A stretch of DNA of 64,000 nucleotides from Puia dinghuensis. Lineage in GTDB: Bacteria; Bacteroidota; Bacteroidia; Chitinophagales; Chitinophagaceae. Of this stretch, positions 19,402 through 28,490 are shown in pieces. The DNA is taken from NCBI RefSeq assembly GCF_014642875.1, contig NZ_BMJC01000007.1, positions 182,733 through 246,732 on the forward strand. Direction: 5' to 3'. The notes under the pieces are model-generated. The model searched no databases. It saw only the letters and a list, made by a program, of their open reading frames with translations, and was not told the origin of the DNA. The translations under genes and the position numbers were made by a program. The number at the start of each line of letters is the position of its first letter. Position 1 is the first letter of the stretch.

Positions 19402-19965
19402 ATGATTAAAGAACCTATATCCGCCGGGGGGCGCACCATTGATGCGACACCAGAGGTGAAAAAATGGTATGTAGCTTATACGTTGCCTAAATCCGAGGAG
19501 AAGGCACAAAATCAGCTCGAAAAAATCGGGATACACTGTTACCTGCCAATGCACAGGGTCATCCGAAATTGGAGTGACAGGAAGAAAAAACTCCTGGTTC
19601 CCCTATTCCCCAATTACATCTTTGTGAATATTGCTGACAAGAAGCGAAATGAAACTTTCACGGTGAAGGAGATAGTACGGTATGTGTCTTTTGGTGGGAA
19701 GCCGGCAGTCATCAATGAATCCATTATCAATTCTTTGCAACATATTCTCGATAAAACCATGGATATCGATATTGAAAAATATGTCCAACCAGGCGTTTAT
19801 GTCCGGATTACCCATGGCCCCTTTGCCGGATCTGAGGGAGTGCTGATGAGGCGAAACGGTAATACCCGGCTCTTGGTCCAAATCGACGCTTTACAACAGG
19901 GTATTGCAGTCAACATTTCTATCGATGATATCTCCCCACTGAATATAGAAAAGATCAGCCCATAA
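19402..19965 (+). CDS. UpxY/NusG-like transcription antiterminator
   Basis: The 187-residue protein has the NusG N-terminal (NGN) domain from KKWYVAYTLPKSEEKAQNQL through CYLPMHRV and LLVPLFPNYIFVN, and a C-terminal KOW domain (VYVRITHGPFAGSEGVLMRR). This is the arrangement of specialised NusG paralogs such as Bacteroides UpxY, RfaH and LoaP. These ride RNA polymerase and suppress termination over long capsule or antibiotic operons. Its position ahead of a >40-kb biosynthetic locus suggests that role. Its stop (19963-19965) overlaps by 11 bases the stop of the convergent glycosyltransferase gene, so no terminator separates them. Family assignment is firm; the target operon is inferred. Confidence 0.88.
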   Translation: MIKEPISAGGRTIDATPEVKKWYVAYTLPKSEEKAQNQLEKIGIHCYLPMHRVIRNWSDRKKKLLVPLFPNYIFVNIADKKRNETFTVKEIVRYVSFGGKPAVINESIINSLQHILDKTMDIDIEKYVQPGVYVRITHGPFAGSEGVLMRRNGNTRLLVQIDALQQGIAVNISIDDISPLNIEKISP

Positions 19966-21088
19966 AGGAGTGGTAGATATTCGCCATCTTTTCCGCGGCA
20001 GTTTCCCAGGTGAATTGATGACTCCAACGCAATCCTCTCGAGATTTGGGAGGCCCTGTATTCTTTATTCCGAAGGACGGCTAAAATGGCAAGCATGAGTT
20101 CGGAGGGGTGGAAAGGATCGACCTGAGGACAAATGCCCCCGGAAATTTCCGGTAATGCCCCCCGGTCCGATACTATTGCAGGGCATTCACAGGCCATCGC
20201 CTCTAAAACGGGTAATCCAAAGCCTTCATAGATGGACGGAAACAAAAATATTTTCGCCAGCGAATAAAGAACGGGCATGTCCTCCACATCGACAAATCCC
20301 GGGAAAAGAACTTCATGCTGAAGACCAAGATTGGCCGTCAATTCAAAAATAGGAGTATATTTCCAGGCTTTCCTTCCGGCCAAAACCAGTTTGAACTCTT
20401 TGCAGTGTTCTTTTTTTAATGCAGCAAATGCCTGAATAATGCCAATGATATTTTTTCTGGGCTCCAGATTGCCGACGAAAAGAAAAAACTTATCCGGAAG
20501 ATGGTATTTGTGTTTGACTTTTTCCAATGCCTCCGCTTCGGTTATTTTTTTAAAGCGGCTGTGGAGCCCAGGATAAATTACAACGATTTTTTCTTTGTTG
20601 ATGTCCGGAAATCGATCGATTATATCTTTTCTTACGACATCGGATACCGTTATAATAGTGCTGGCTTTTCTAATGGTAGGAGGAAGAAAAAGTTTGTAAT
20701 ACAATACGGTTTCGTTCTGACAAAGCGATGGATACCGGAGAGGCACCAGATCATGAATGGTTACCATACCGGGCATGCGAAAAAACAAAGGAAGAATTGA
20801 ACCGGGGGAATGGAATAAATCAAAGCGGCGCCGTTTAAAATATCCGGCTAGTAAAAAATTCTCGAAATAAATCCGGCTCAGTCTATTGGATGTATTCAGG
20901 GATATTTTATTTATTTTAAGATATTTACTCTCCCTGAGAATACCGTTATAGTTTTGGGAGACTAAGACTTCCAAGGTACTGTCATGGAGATCCATTTTGC
21001 TCAGGGTCTCAATGAGGTATTCGATGTAGTATTGTACGCCCGAATAGGTCCCATGAAGCAACAGACCATTGATTAAGATGTTTTTCAA
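19955..21088 (-). CDS. Glycosyltransferase family 4 (GT-B)
   Basis: The 377-residue protein shows the GT4 layout: an N-terminal Rossmann start (MKNILINGLLLHGTYSGVQYY), a hinge region LFVGNLEPRKNI, and the C-terminal donor-binding segment FLFPSIYEGFGLPVLEAMACECPAI, with the E-x7-E pair (YEGFGLPVLE). It should transfer a nucleotide-sugar glycosyl group to a lipid-linked or peptide acceptor in the cytoplasm. Its first 80 bases overlap the end of the upstream glycosyltransferase gene, so the two are co-transcribed leftward and likely translationally coupled. Sugar and acceptor are not predictable from motifs. Confidence 0.9.
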   Translation of the reverse strand: MKNILINGLLLHGTYSGVQYYIEYLIETLSKMDLHDSTLEVLVSQNYNGILRESKYLKINKISLNTSNRLSRIYFENFLLAGYFKRRRFDLFHSPGSILPLFFRMPGMVTIHDLVPLRYPSLCQNETVLYYKLFLPPTIRKASTIITVSDVVRKDIIDRFPDINKEKIVVIYPGLHSRFKKITEAEALEKVKHKYHLPDKFFLFVGNLEPRKNIIGIIQAFAALKKEHCKEFKLVLAGRKAWKYTPIFELTANLGLQHEVLFPGFVDVEDMPVLYSLAKIFLFPSIYEGFGLPVLEAMACECPAIVSDRGALPEISGGICPQVDPFHPSELMLAILAVLRNKEYRASQISRGLRWSHQFTWETAAEKMANIYHSFMG

Positions 21089-22205
21089 TTTTTTCGAGGT
21101 TGTCTATGTTAAATTTTGTTTCGACGATTCTCCGCCCTTCTTTCCCCATTTTATTTCTCAGGTCTCCGAATTGCGTCAATAAGTATAGTTTTTCAGCGAT
21201 GGTTTCCGGGTCAGGTTTGTCGATCAAATAGCCTGACGCTTCATCTGCCACAATTTCAATTGGGCCGCCTTCTCTCAATGCAACGACCGGCTTTTCCAGA
21301 GCCATTGCCTCTATGAGCACCCTGCCGAAGGGTTCCCCTCTGGACAGGTGAACCAGGATGTCGATGCCTGATAACAACGTTTTGTTGTCTTCCAGATAAA
21401 AAGGGAAGGTAAAATAGTCTTCTATTCCCGCCAGGCGGATAGTTTGCAGTAAATGCCTGGAATACCCTGGATAATCGTTGAATAGGTCCCTGCCGGCTAT
21501 TAAGAAATGTACGTCCTTATTATCGATTATTAATCTTTGAGCGATCTCGATCAACAGCATATGGTTTTTCCAGGGGACCAATGAACCGATTTGTGCTATG
21601 ATGATCTTATTTAGAGGAAGCTCCAATTCTTTCCTTAACTGGGCCGCCGGAGCGGATCGGATGTCCCATATGCGCGTATCGATGCCATTGTATATGATCA
21701 CTTTTTTCTTTTTGTTCAGAGGAATTTGTTTATAGATATGGTAAGAGACACAAATTATTTTATTAGCGAAAAGGCCGAGGCAGAAGGCAGCGAGTCGATT
21801 TGGCAGATTGTCCCTTATATGCCAGAAAACTTTTTTCCCGGTCAGCAGCCTGATAAAGATTGCATAAATGAAAGACTGGTTGGTGTTGGCGTATACATAA
21901 TTTATGCGTTCGGAATTGATCCGCCGGGAAATCTTACGGGCTGCCGTTATGATCGATAGGAGTTGCTTGAAATAACCTTCGCGCCTTTTTATTAGTGGCA
22001 TTGGAACGATTGTGGTGCTGTATTTGCACTGCAGTGCGAAGAATAATTCGGTTTCTTCGGGAAGAATAACACTAAGGTGAATTTTTTTTTGTAGAACTAA
22101 AAGCAGGTCTATTAAACTTCTTTCGGCACCACCGATGCGAGATGAAGAATTGAGTATCAAAACTTTTTTCACTGCAGGCGATTGGTTTTGGAATTGAAAT
22201 TCCAA
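21009..22205 (-). CDS. Glycosyltransferase family 4 (GT-B)
   Basis: The 398-residue product has an N-terminal acceptor domain with ILNSSSRIGGAERSLIDLL, the typical GGAE loop of GT4 enzymes. Its C-terminal domain includes IGSLVPWKNHMLLI, FLIAGRDLF and VHLSRGEPFGRVLIEAMALEKPVVAL, with the E-x7-E pair (EPFGRVLIE). It starts at the left side of the divergent intergenic region at 22.2-22.35 kb and overlaps the next glycosyltransferase by 80 bases. Together they look like sequential sugar-adding enzymes. The product they act on is unknown; capsule-like glycan or decoration of the NRPS product are both possible. Confidence 0.88.
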   Translation of the reverse strand: MEFQFQNQSPAVKKVLILNSSSRIGGAERSLIDLLLVLQKKIHLSVILPEETELFFALQCKYSTTIVPMPLIKRREGYFKQLLSIITAARKISRRINSERINYVYANTNQSFIYAIFIRLLTGKKVFWHIRDNLPNRLAAFCLGLFANKIICVSYHIYKQIPLNKKKKVIIYNGIDTRIWDIRSAPAAQLRKELELPLNKIIIAQIGSLVPWKNHMLLIEIAQRLIIDNKDVHFLIAGRDLFNDYPGYSRHLLQTIRLAGIEDYFTFPFYLEDNKTLLSGIDILVHLSRGEPFGRVLIEAMALEKPVVALREGGPIEIVADEASGYLIDKPDPETIAEKLYLLTQFGDLRNKMGKEGRRIVETKFNIDNLEKIEKHLNQWSVASWDLFGRTILHRIPH

Positions 22206-22345
22206 AAAAATGCGAGACGCTGGTGTTATTTTTTAAAATAAAAAATTTGTACATTCGGATTGCTACAATCCAGCATCTTACGATGCACTCATAATGCCGG
22301 GTGTCTTTTGAGGAAATCGAGTTGGGACTAACCTCTAGCGAAGCT
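22206..22345. promoter_or_regulatory. Divergent intergenic region, probable start of the long rightward operon
   Basis: This is the last gap before a chain of genes that overlap or abut up to the right edge, so the main rightward promoter probably lies here or further upstream. It contains an AT-rich block (TTTTTTAAAATAAAAAA, 22230-22246) followed by TTTG. I could not identify a convincing -7 element, so the promoter call rests on gene layout. Confidence 0.35.
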
Positions 22346-22849
22346 ATGAAATTGCTTTCTTGTTTGTCTGGTAGTGCTGCTTTTGTTTTGTCGATTTGCG
22401 CCATAGCGGCAATCGGTTTGATTTACAAAATATGTATTGCCGGAAGAAGGCTGGTCTTTTCGGATCTGTTGTATGCAGGTCATGTGTCTATATTGACGGG
22501 GCTATTTTTTTCCCTATACTGTTTTATTTATTTCAGCATTGCTTTTCATCAGAAGCGGCATGCGTTTGATGAAACAGCATGGAAAGCCAACCGGGAGACG
22601 AGGGTAGAAATGATCGACGATCTGCTGGGACGAAAAATCCTTAAGCATAAAAGCAGCAGGGAGGTGATGAGCATACTGGGCAAACCCGTGCTGGAAGGTG
22701 AAAATAAATTTGACAGTGTTATTATCTATTTTTATTATTTGGGTATCCCTGACAAGGTATTTGTACTGGATCCGGAATTCCTTGTCATAGTATTTCGGAA
22801 TGAAAGTGTTGAAAAATATTATTTAAAGCCTGGCGGGCCGTATGAGTAA
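22346..22849 (+). CDS. Small two-helix membrane protein, function unknown
   Basis: The frame opens at a GTG at 22301, but I prefer the ATG at 22346 because it begins directly with a membrane segment (KLLSCLSGSAAFVLSICAIAAIGLIY, split at residue 20 or so). A second hydrophobic helix lies near ILTGLFFSLYCFIYF. The remaining ~90 residues are soluble and contain SSREVMSILGKPVLEGEN. This 'LGxP' pattern is reminiscent of the short BamE/SmpA-like fold used in assembly proteins, but the resemblance is weak. It is the first gene of the rightward operon and overlaps the next by 8 bases. I do not recognise the family. Confidence 0.65.
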   Translation: MKLLSCLSGSAAFVLSICAIAAIGLIYKICIAGRRLVFSDLLYAGHVSILTGLFFSLYCFIYFSIAFHQKRHAFDETAWKANRETRVEMIDDLLGRKILKHKSSREVMSILGKPVLEGENKFDSVIIYFYYLGIPDKVFVLDPEFLVIVFRNESVEKYYLKPGGPYE

Positions 22850-23942
22850 TAAATTATTTATGATCAGAAGAATTCTTGAAAAAAGCAGGGAGGTCACCTT
22901 TCTGCTATTTGTTTGTTTTGTTTCATTTGAGATTTCTCTTCGAACCATATTGAAGGAGCATATGGTATTGCATGCCTATCCTAAGATATATCGTTATGAT
23001 TCCGTCGTGGGTTTTAGAGGGATCCCGAATGTAGAAGGTTATATCAGGAGGCCCAGCATCGATAAACATTTTAAATTGAACAATTTTGGCTACTATGGTC
23101 CGGATTTTGACGCCCGTCATCCCGATAGTATATTTCGAATAGGTGTTTTTGGTGCTTCTATGGTGGAAGGTGTATGGGCCAACCAGGTTGAATCATTTCC
23201 TGAAATTCTCAATAGAATGTTCAAGGATAAGGGATACCGGGTGGAAGTTCTAAACCTGGGAATACAAGGTCGGCTCAGGGTACTACATAATTTGGAACTT
23301 ATGAAGAAAGATGTTGCTGCATTCAAGGTGAATCTGGCATTAATGGAAGAGTCTTTTCCCATCATCTCCGCCAACAATCATTTTGATCAATACAAAGGTT
23401 ATTCGATAGAGTTCACAGGGGATAATACTCCAGATGGCAGATTTTCCCAAATGCTTGTACAAAAAAAGGTGGATCGCCTGGAAAAGCATAAATTAATTAC
23501 AGACCTGCTGAAACTCTTCTGTTCGTCGAGGGCTTACCTACGGCACGTTGAGGGCAATTCGGGGGTGTATAGAGGTACGCTGATCGACTGTTGGCGGAAT
23601 TTCTACGAAAATAGCTGCGACAATCTCCTGTTTTTTAATGTTGTAAACTATAGCCCAGAGCAAAGTGTAGCGATATTGAACCGATCCCGGGCTGAGCTTT
23701 GTAACCAGAATACCGAGTTCGCTCTATTTAGTTATGCGAAAGATAGCTTGTCCAAATACCTCAGGGCGAATAGTAATGTGGAGTTCCGAAGCATACAGTT
23801 AAACCTTCCCTTATATAAAAATCAGTATAAACAGGAACTGGATGGTCATCCCAATTCCAAAGGTGATTCTTTAATTGCAGGCGCATTATTTCGGGAACTC
23901 TGTCAAAACTATATACCGGCGAATTTTAAACCGGCGCGATGA
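22842..23942 (+). CDS. Membrane-anchored SGNH/GDSL-hydrolase-like protein
   Basis: The 366-residue protein has an N-terminal membrane anchor (VTFLLFVCFVSFEISL), then an SGNH-type domain. Block I reads IGVFGASMVEGV, with Ala replacing Asp of the usual GDS but Ser kept. A middle block is VEVLNLGIQGR, and the C-terminal block LDGHPNSKGDSLIAG supplies the DxxH acid-histidine pair. Such proteins act as esterases or acetyl/acyl transferases on glycans and lipids outside the membrane. Here it could add or remove an acyl group on the exported product. It overlaps its neighbours by 8 and 4 bases, indicating tight co-expression. The altered GDS motif leaves catalysis uncertain. Confidence 0.75.
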   Translation: MSNKLFMIRRILEKSREVTFLLFVCFVSFEISLRTILKEHMVLHAYPKIYRYDSVVGFRGIPNVEGYIRRPSIDKHFKLNNFGYYGPDFDARHPDSIFRIGVFGASMVEGVWANQVESFPEILNRMFKDKGYRVEVLNLGIQGRLRVLHNLELMKKDVAAFKVNLALMEESFPIISANNHFDQYKGYSIEFTGDNTPDGRFSQMLVQKKVDRLEKHKLITDLLKLFCSSRAYLRHVEGNSGVYRGTLIDCWRNFYENSCDNLLFFNVVNYSPEQSVAILNRSRAELCNQNTEFALFSYAKDSLSKYLRANSNVEFRSIQLNLPLYKNQYKQELDGHPNSKGDSLIAGALFRELCQNYIPANFKPAR

Positions 23943-24652
23943 TTCATCAGTTTATAGGCGTCGATAGCAGGAGATTGTTCAGCGTATATCAAGGTCCTGA
24001 GGTAATGGATCATGATGGCACCGGAGTAGTGTTGTGCTACCCATATGGTCAGGAATACATCAGATGTCACATGCTTTATGTCCATATGGCTAATAAGCTT
24101 GCTAAACGGGGCTTCCATGCTTTACGGTTTGATTACTATGGTACAGGCGATTCTGCAGGCGATTTTAGCTCAGTAACGGTGAAAGAAAGCCTGGATAATA
24201 TTCAAATGGCAATTGACGAATTGAAAAAGACGTATGACGTCTCGCGGATTATTTTATTTGGTGTCCGGTTCGGGGCTACATTGGCAGTTATATATTCCAG
24301 GCTCCATGCTATTGATGCCCTGGTTTTGTGGGATCCTGTATTAGACGGCCGCTTCTACCTGAAAAGCATTGATCAAAGCTATAAGAACTGGTTAAAGGGC
24401 GCCTTTGCCAAACGAAAGAAAAAAAACAACTCTTTCATAGAAAATTTTGGGTTTCAATTTTCGATGGAATTAGTAAATGAAATCAGAGCCGTCAATATCG
24501 GCAGAGAAAAATGGATGACTGATATACCCACACTTGTTTTGGGAGCGAACAGCGAGTATTGGATAAAACGGGAAGACGAATTTAATAAAGCAATGGTACC
24601 GGTGTATGAGACAGATAAAACGATTGACTGGCTGGATAATTTACTATTGTGA
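23939..24652 (+). CDS. Alpha/beta-hydrolase-fold protein with Arg at the nucleophile-elbow position
   Basis: The 237-residue protein has a clear alpha/beta-hydrolase core: an early strand-loop GVVLCYPYGQEY, then HALRFDYYGTGDSAGDF, and the nucleophile elbow LFGVRFGATLAVIY. The usual GxSxG serine is Arg (GVRFG). As I recall, the 'exosortase A system-associated hydrolase' families also show GLRLGA here, so this probably belongs to that group rather than being a simple mutant. No classical serine hydrolase activity is expected unless another residue serves. ATGA overlap with the upstream gene and overlap with the following paralog-like gene suggest the two proteins work together. Confidence 0.78.
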   Translation: MIHQFIGVDSRRLFSVYQGPEVMDHDGTGVVLCYPYGQEYIRCHMLYVHMANKLAKRGFHALRFDYYGTGDSAGDFSSVTVKESLDNIQMAIDELKKTYDVSRIILFGVRFGATLAVIYSRLHAIDALVLWDPVLDGRFYLKSIDQSYKNWLKGAFAKRKKKNNSFIENFGFQFSMELVNEIRAVNIGREKWMTDIPTLVLGANSEYWIKREDEFNKAMVPVYETDKTIDWLDNLLL

Positions 24653-25503
24653 TGGTAAACGATGAAATAGTCAATTTTGGCGAGAACAGATCCATATGCG
24701 GTATATTTACCCCCAGCCTAGGGAAGGTTCTTAACGACAAGTTTTGTGTAATTTTTCTAAATGCCGGTCTGATCCACAAGGTCGGGCCCAACCAGATATA
24801 TAAAAAACTCGCTGCAAATTTTTCCAGGAACGGTTATGCCGCTTTTCGTTTGGATTTCTCCGGTCTGGGTGACAGCGGATCTTACAATGGAACTATGAGT
24901 AAGAGCAACAGACAAACGGCAGAAGTAGGAATGGCCATGAATTGGCTTCAGGAAAATAAGGATATTAATCAATTTATACTTTCGGGGATGTGTTCTGGCG
25001 CCAAAGTGGCCTGGAAGGCTTCTCTTGATGACCGAAGAGTTATCGGCTTGTGTCTTATCGATGGAGTATTCGCGGATGATCAGCTGTTAAAACAAGTCGG
25101 CAGGAATGCCGATCGGCAATTGCGAATCCGGTATTATAAAAAGCACCTATTTAGTTGGGAGAGGTGGATAAAATTCTTTTCGGGGAAAAGCAGATTGCTG
25201 AGCTTAAAAAATATACTTAAAAAGAAACAAGTAAATGGACAAATGTCTGTCGATTTGTCAAACAACCTGACCCCATGGGAAAATCTATTCAAAAGAAAAG
25301 TGAAGATACAGCTGATCTTTTCTGAAGGGAGTATCGCAATAGACATATATAAACTAACTCTTTCCAAGTGGTTAAATGGGGAAAATGGATTATTGCAGAC
25401 TATATTGGTAAAAGATGTGGACCATACTTTTACCCCTATATGGTCGCAAAAATACCTTTCAGACCTAACCATGGCCTGGTTGAAGAAGGAATTTGAACTA
25501 TGA
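24652..25503 (+). CDS. Alpha/beta-hydrolase-fold protein with Cys at the nucleophile position
   Basis: I use the ATG at 24652; a GTG at 24649 is the only upstream alternative. The 283-residue protein repeats the layout of its upstream neighbour: VIFLNAGLIHKVGPNQIY (oxyanion region), AAFRLDFSGLGDSGSY, and the elbow FILSGMCSGAKVAW, giving GxCxG with Cys as potential nucleophile. The catalytic His appears in VKDVDHTFTP near the C-terminus. The HKVGPNQIY segment and GxCSGA elbow fit exosortase-system-associated hydrolase 1 as I know it. A cysteine-hydrolase or acyltransferase role on the peptide, glycan or lipid product is possible. Its stop overlaps the start of the exporter fusion gene (ATGA). 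Confidence 0.78.
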   Translation: MVNDEIVNFGENRSICGIFTPSLGKVLNDKFCVIFLNAGLIHKVGPNQIYKKLAANFSRNGYAAFRLDFSGLGDSGSYNGTMSKSNRQTAEVGMAMNWLQENKDINQFILSGMCSGAKVAWKASLDDRRVIGLCLIDGVFADDQLLKQVGRNADRQLRIRYYKKHLFSWERWIKFFSGKSRLLSLKNILKKKQVNGQMSVDLSNNLTPWENLFKRKVKIQLIFSEGSIAIDIYKLTLSKWLNGENGLLQTILVKDVDHTFTPIWSQKYLSDLTMAWLKKEFEL

Positions 25504-28490
25504 GACAAAGTGTGAATAGGATTTACCTGATAATCATAATTTTGTTTCACTATTCAGATGCTTTTTCGTTTCAAAATGACGTTGAAAATGAAGTCTCATC
25601 GGTTCTGCGAAAGGGGGAGATCCCTGGATTGTCATTAGTGACCATTAATCAGGACAAAGTTTTAATTAAGAATTATGGATATTACGATGATGAAAAGAAA
25701 ACCCCGGTCACTCAGAACACACTATTTGAAATAGGTTCGTGCAGTAAGGCTTTTGTTGCGTTGGCTATCCTCAAACTGGCGGATGAGGGGCTTATCAATC
25801 TGGATGAAAAAGTATCGGCCTATATTCCCTGGTTCAATGTTTATTATAAAAAAGATAAAGCAGACATCTATATCAGGCAGCTGCTGAATCAAACCAGTGG
25901 CATTCCCTGGAATACTATCGCTAAAATTCCTGCCACAAATGACCCGAACGCCCTTGAAAAAACTGTTAAAACGATGGTCGGAATTGAATTGCATCGCTTA
26001 CCCGGAGAGCAATTTGAATATGCCACGATAAATTATGATGTTCTTGCTTTGGTGGTGGAAAAAGTGACCAGGCAGTCATTCGAGAGCTACTTACAGCGGC
26101 AAATTCTCACACCTCTCCAACTCAACTATACCTCTCTGGGGACGCCCATTGACAAGCGCCTGATGTCAGAAGGGTATAAAATAGGGTTCTTTAAGCCAAG
26201 AAGATATGACGCACCCATATATCGGGGCGACAACCCGGCTGATTATTTAATAACAAATGCCATGGATATGGCTAAGTGGCTCAGGTATCAGATGAATCAA
26301 ACGCATAAACGGGATGAGGCGGTTGCTCCGGTAAACAATGTATCCTATGCTTCCGGCTGGTATACCTCATTAAATGGAGATAATTTGATATTCCACGATG
26401 GCCGAAATCCCAATTTTAGTGCTTTTATTGGATTTAATCCAGTTAAAAAACTGGGTGTTGCGGTTCTGGCAAACTCCAATAGTGCTTATACAACCATTAT
26501 AGGGCGGAATATTTTGAACCTGTTATCAGGGAAAAAAGTGGATAAGGAGCGGATCTGGAATGACAACAATGACCGGATATATTCAACTGCTTGCTTGATC
26601 CTTGGGACTTATATTCTGATCGTTTTTTCTTTTATTGTTTATATCGTTTCGGAAGTAATCAGGGGGAAAAGACCAGGTGAGAGAATTAGTTCGTCAAATG
26701 CAAGAGAAGCGATACTAATGGTAGGGATGCTTATCCCTTTTTTCTACGGACTTTATCAACTCCCGAATGCCATAGCTGGATTTAGCTGGCGTGCTGCCCG
26801 GGTCTGGATGCCGCAGAGTTTTTATGTAATGATCCTGTTGATATGCACCGCTATTATAGTTAGTTATATTTCCTATTTTCTGACCTTGTATTTCCCTGAT
26901 ACAAATAAATATAAAGGGGCTTTTCCCAAGCTGGTTTTGATAAGCGCGATCTCCGGGGTGGCAAATATGATTCTCCTATTGCTAATAACTACTGCCCTAA
27001 AAACAGATATGGAGGTTAAATTTATTCTTTTTTATTTTGGGTTTACCCTTTTTATTTATCTCACCGGCCGAAGATTCGTTCAGGTAAAACTCGTCAAAAT
27101 CACGCGAGATCTGATCTTCGATCTGAGGCTCCAGCTTATGGAGAGAATTTTTAAGACATCTTATCAGCGATTTGAAAAAATGGACAGTGGGCGGATCTAT
27201 ACTGCTTTTAACGACGATGTAGGAACGATCGGCGAATCGACAAATATGTTTATCATGTTGGTCACCAATGTATTCACTGCGATAGCTGCCGTACTTTATT
27301 TGACCACCATTGCTTTTTGGGCCACACTGCTTATCCTGCTTTTGGTGAGTGTATTGACATCTGTTTATTATTTTGTAAGCCGAAGCACCCGTCGATATTT
27401 TGAAGATGCCAGGAACAGCCGAACGGTATTTGTCCGTTTGGTCAACGGCCTGATAGATGGCTATAAGGAAATAAGCTTGCATATAAAGAAAAAGTACCTG
27501 TATAAGGAAGATGTAGCAGCAAGCGCGAATGAATATCGGATGAAGATGTCTACTGCATCGATCCTATACATTAATGCTTCACTGGTGGGGGAGATTGTTT
27601 TGATTGCTATACTTGCCACGGTTGCGTTTGCCTTCCCCGTCTTATTTCCAGATATTCCTCTCTATGCCATCTCTTTATTTATCGTTATATTATTGTACCT
27701 GATAGGACCCGTTAATGCCATTCTAGGATCAATACCTACGGCTATGCGCCTTAGAATTGCCTGGAACCGGGTTCGGCAATTCCTAAAGGAAATTCCCGCA
27801 AATGATGACACGGATACTGACAGGATCCCTTTAAAGCCTCAAAAAGTTCACAGCCTCCGAACGGAAAACCTCCGGTTTCGATATGAGGGTGAGCATCCTT
27901 TTGAGATCGGACCGATCGACCTTGAAGTCAGCAGCGGAGAGGTTCTGTTTATCATTGGCGGGAACGGCAGCGGTAAAACAACCCTGGCTAAATTATTGAC
28001 CGGCCTTTACGAACCTGCAGAAGGGAAAATATATATTGATGCTGTGGAAGAACATTCTTCCCGGCTTGGGGAATATTTTTCGGCAGCATTTAACCCGGTC
28101 TATCTGTTTGAAAAGCTCTACAATATCGATACCCGGGGAAAAACAGCTGAGATCTCAAGGTATCTGGACTTATTAGATATAAAGGAGAAAGTTCAGGTGC
28201 TGAATAACGGAACATTCAGTACCATTCAGTTGTCGGGCGGACAACGAAAAAGATTGGCTTTGCTTTTGTGTTACCTGGAAGATTCCCCGATCTATTTATT
28301 TGACGAATGGGCGGCGGATCAGGATCCAGAGTATCGTAAGTTCTTCTACAGGACGCTGCTTCCTGAAATGAAAAGCAGTGGTAAGATCATAATTGCCATC
28401 ACCCACGATGATCATTATTTTGATGTAGCAGACAGAGTGGTGAAAATGAATCAAGGGAAATTGGAAGAATACTGTATTCATGCCACATAA
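25500..28490 (+). CDS. Fusion: serine hydrolase (beta-lactamase fold) + cyclic-peptide ABC exporter
   Basis: One frame of 996 residues. After a signal-like start, residues ~25-340 are a class C beta-lactamase/D-aminopeptidase-type serine hydrolase: SxxK as SCSK within EIGSCSKAFV, a degenerate second motif FEYATINYD (Asn replaced by Thr), and HDG in IFHDGRNPNF. Three membrane helices (~355-470) lead into a PvdE/SyrD-type transporter with its own membrane domain (~475-745). The ATPase domain has Walker A GGNGSGKTT, signature LSGGQRKRLALL and Walker B with FDEWAADQDPEYRK, typical of the cyclic-peptide exporter family. The likely role is export of the NRPS product with periplasmic deacylation, cleavage or cyclisation by the hydrolase. 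It is tightly coupled to genes on both sides. Confidence 0.9.
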   Translation: MRQSVNRIYLIIIILFHYSDAFSFQNDVENEVSSVLRKGEIPGLSLVTINQDKVLIKNYGYYDDEKKTPVTQNTLFEIGSCSKAFVALAILKLADEGLINLDEKVSAYIPWFNVYYKKDKADIYIRQLLNQTSGIPWNTIAKIPATNDPNALEKTVKTMVGIELHRLPGEQFEYATINYDVLALVVEKVTRQSFESYLQRQILTPLQLNYTSLGTPIDKRLMSEGYKIGFFKPRRYDAPIYRGDNPADYLITNAMDMAKWLRYQMNQTHKRDEAVAPVNNVSYASGWYTSLNGDNLIFHDGRNPNFSAFIGFNPVKKLGVAVLANSNSAYTTIIGRNILNLLSGKKVDKERIWNDNNDRIYSTACLILGTYILIVFSFIVYIVSEVIRGKRPGERISSSNAREAILMVGMLIPFFYGLYQLPNAIAGFSWRAARVWMPQSFYVMILLICTAIIVSYISYFLTLYFPDTNKYKGAFPKLVLISAISGVANMILLLLITTALKTDMEVKFILFYFGFTLFIYLTGRRFVQVKLVKITRDLIFDLRLQLMERIFKTSYQRFEKMDSGRIYTAFNDDVGTIGESTNMFIMLVTNVFTAIAAVLYLTTIAFWATLLILLLVSVLTSVYYFVSRSTRRYFEDARNSRTVFVRLVNGLIDGYKEISLHIKKKYLYKEDVAASANEYRMKMSTASILYINASLVGEIVLIAILATVAFAFPVLFPDIPLYAISLFIVILLYLIGPVNAILGSIPTAMRLRIAWNRVRQFLKEIPANDDTDTDRIPLKPQKVHSLRTENLRFRYEGEHPFEIGPIDLEVSSGEVLFIIGGNGSGKTTLAKLLTGLYEPAEGKIYIDAVEEHSSRLGEYFSAAFNPVYLFEKLYNIDTRGKTAEISRYLDLLDIKEKVQVLNNGTFSTIQLSGGQRKRLALLLCYLEDSPIYLFDEWAADQDPEYRKFFYRTLLPEMKSSGKIIIAITHDDHYFDVADRVVKMNQGKLEEYCIHAT

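Noticed and set aside
26997..27482. 161-codon minus-strand frame
   Set aside because: Lies antisense to the exporter's membrane domain, with no motif of its own.
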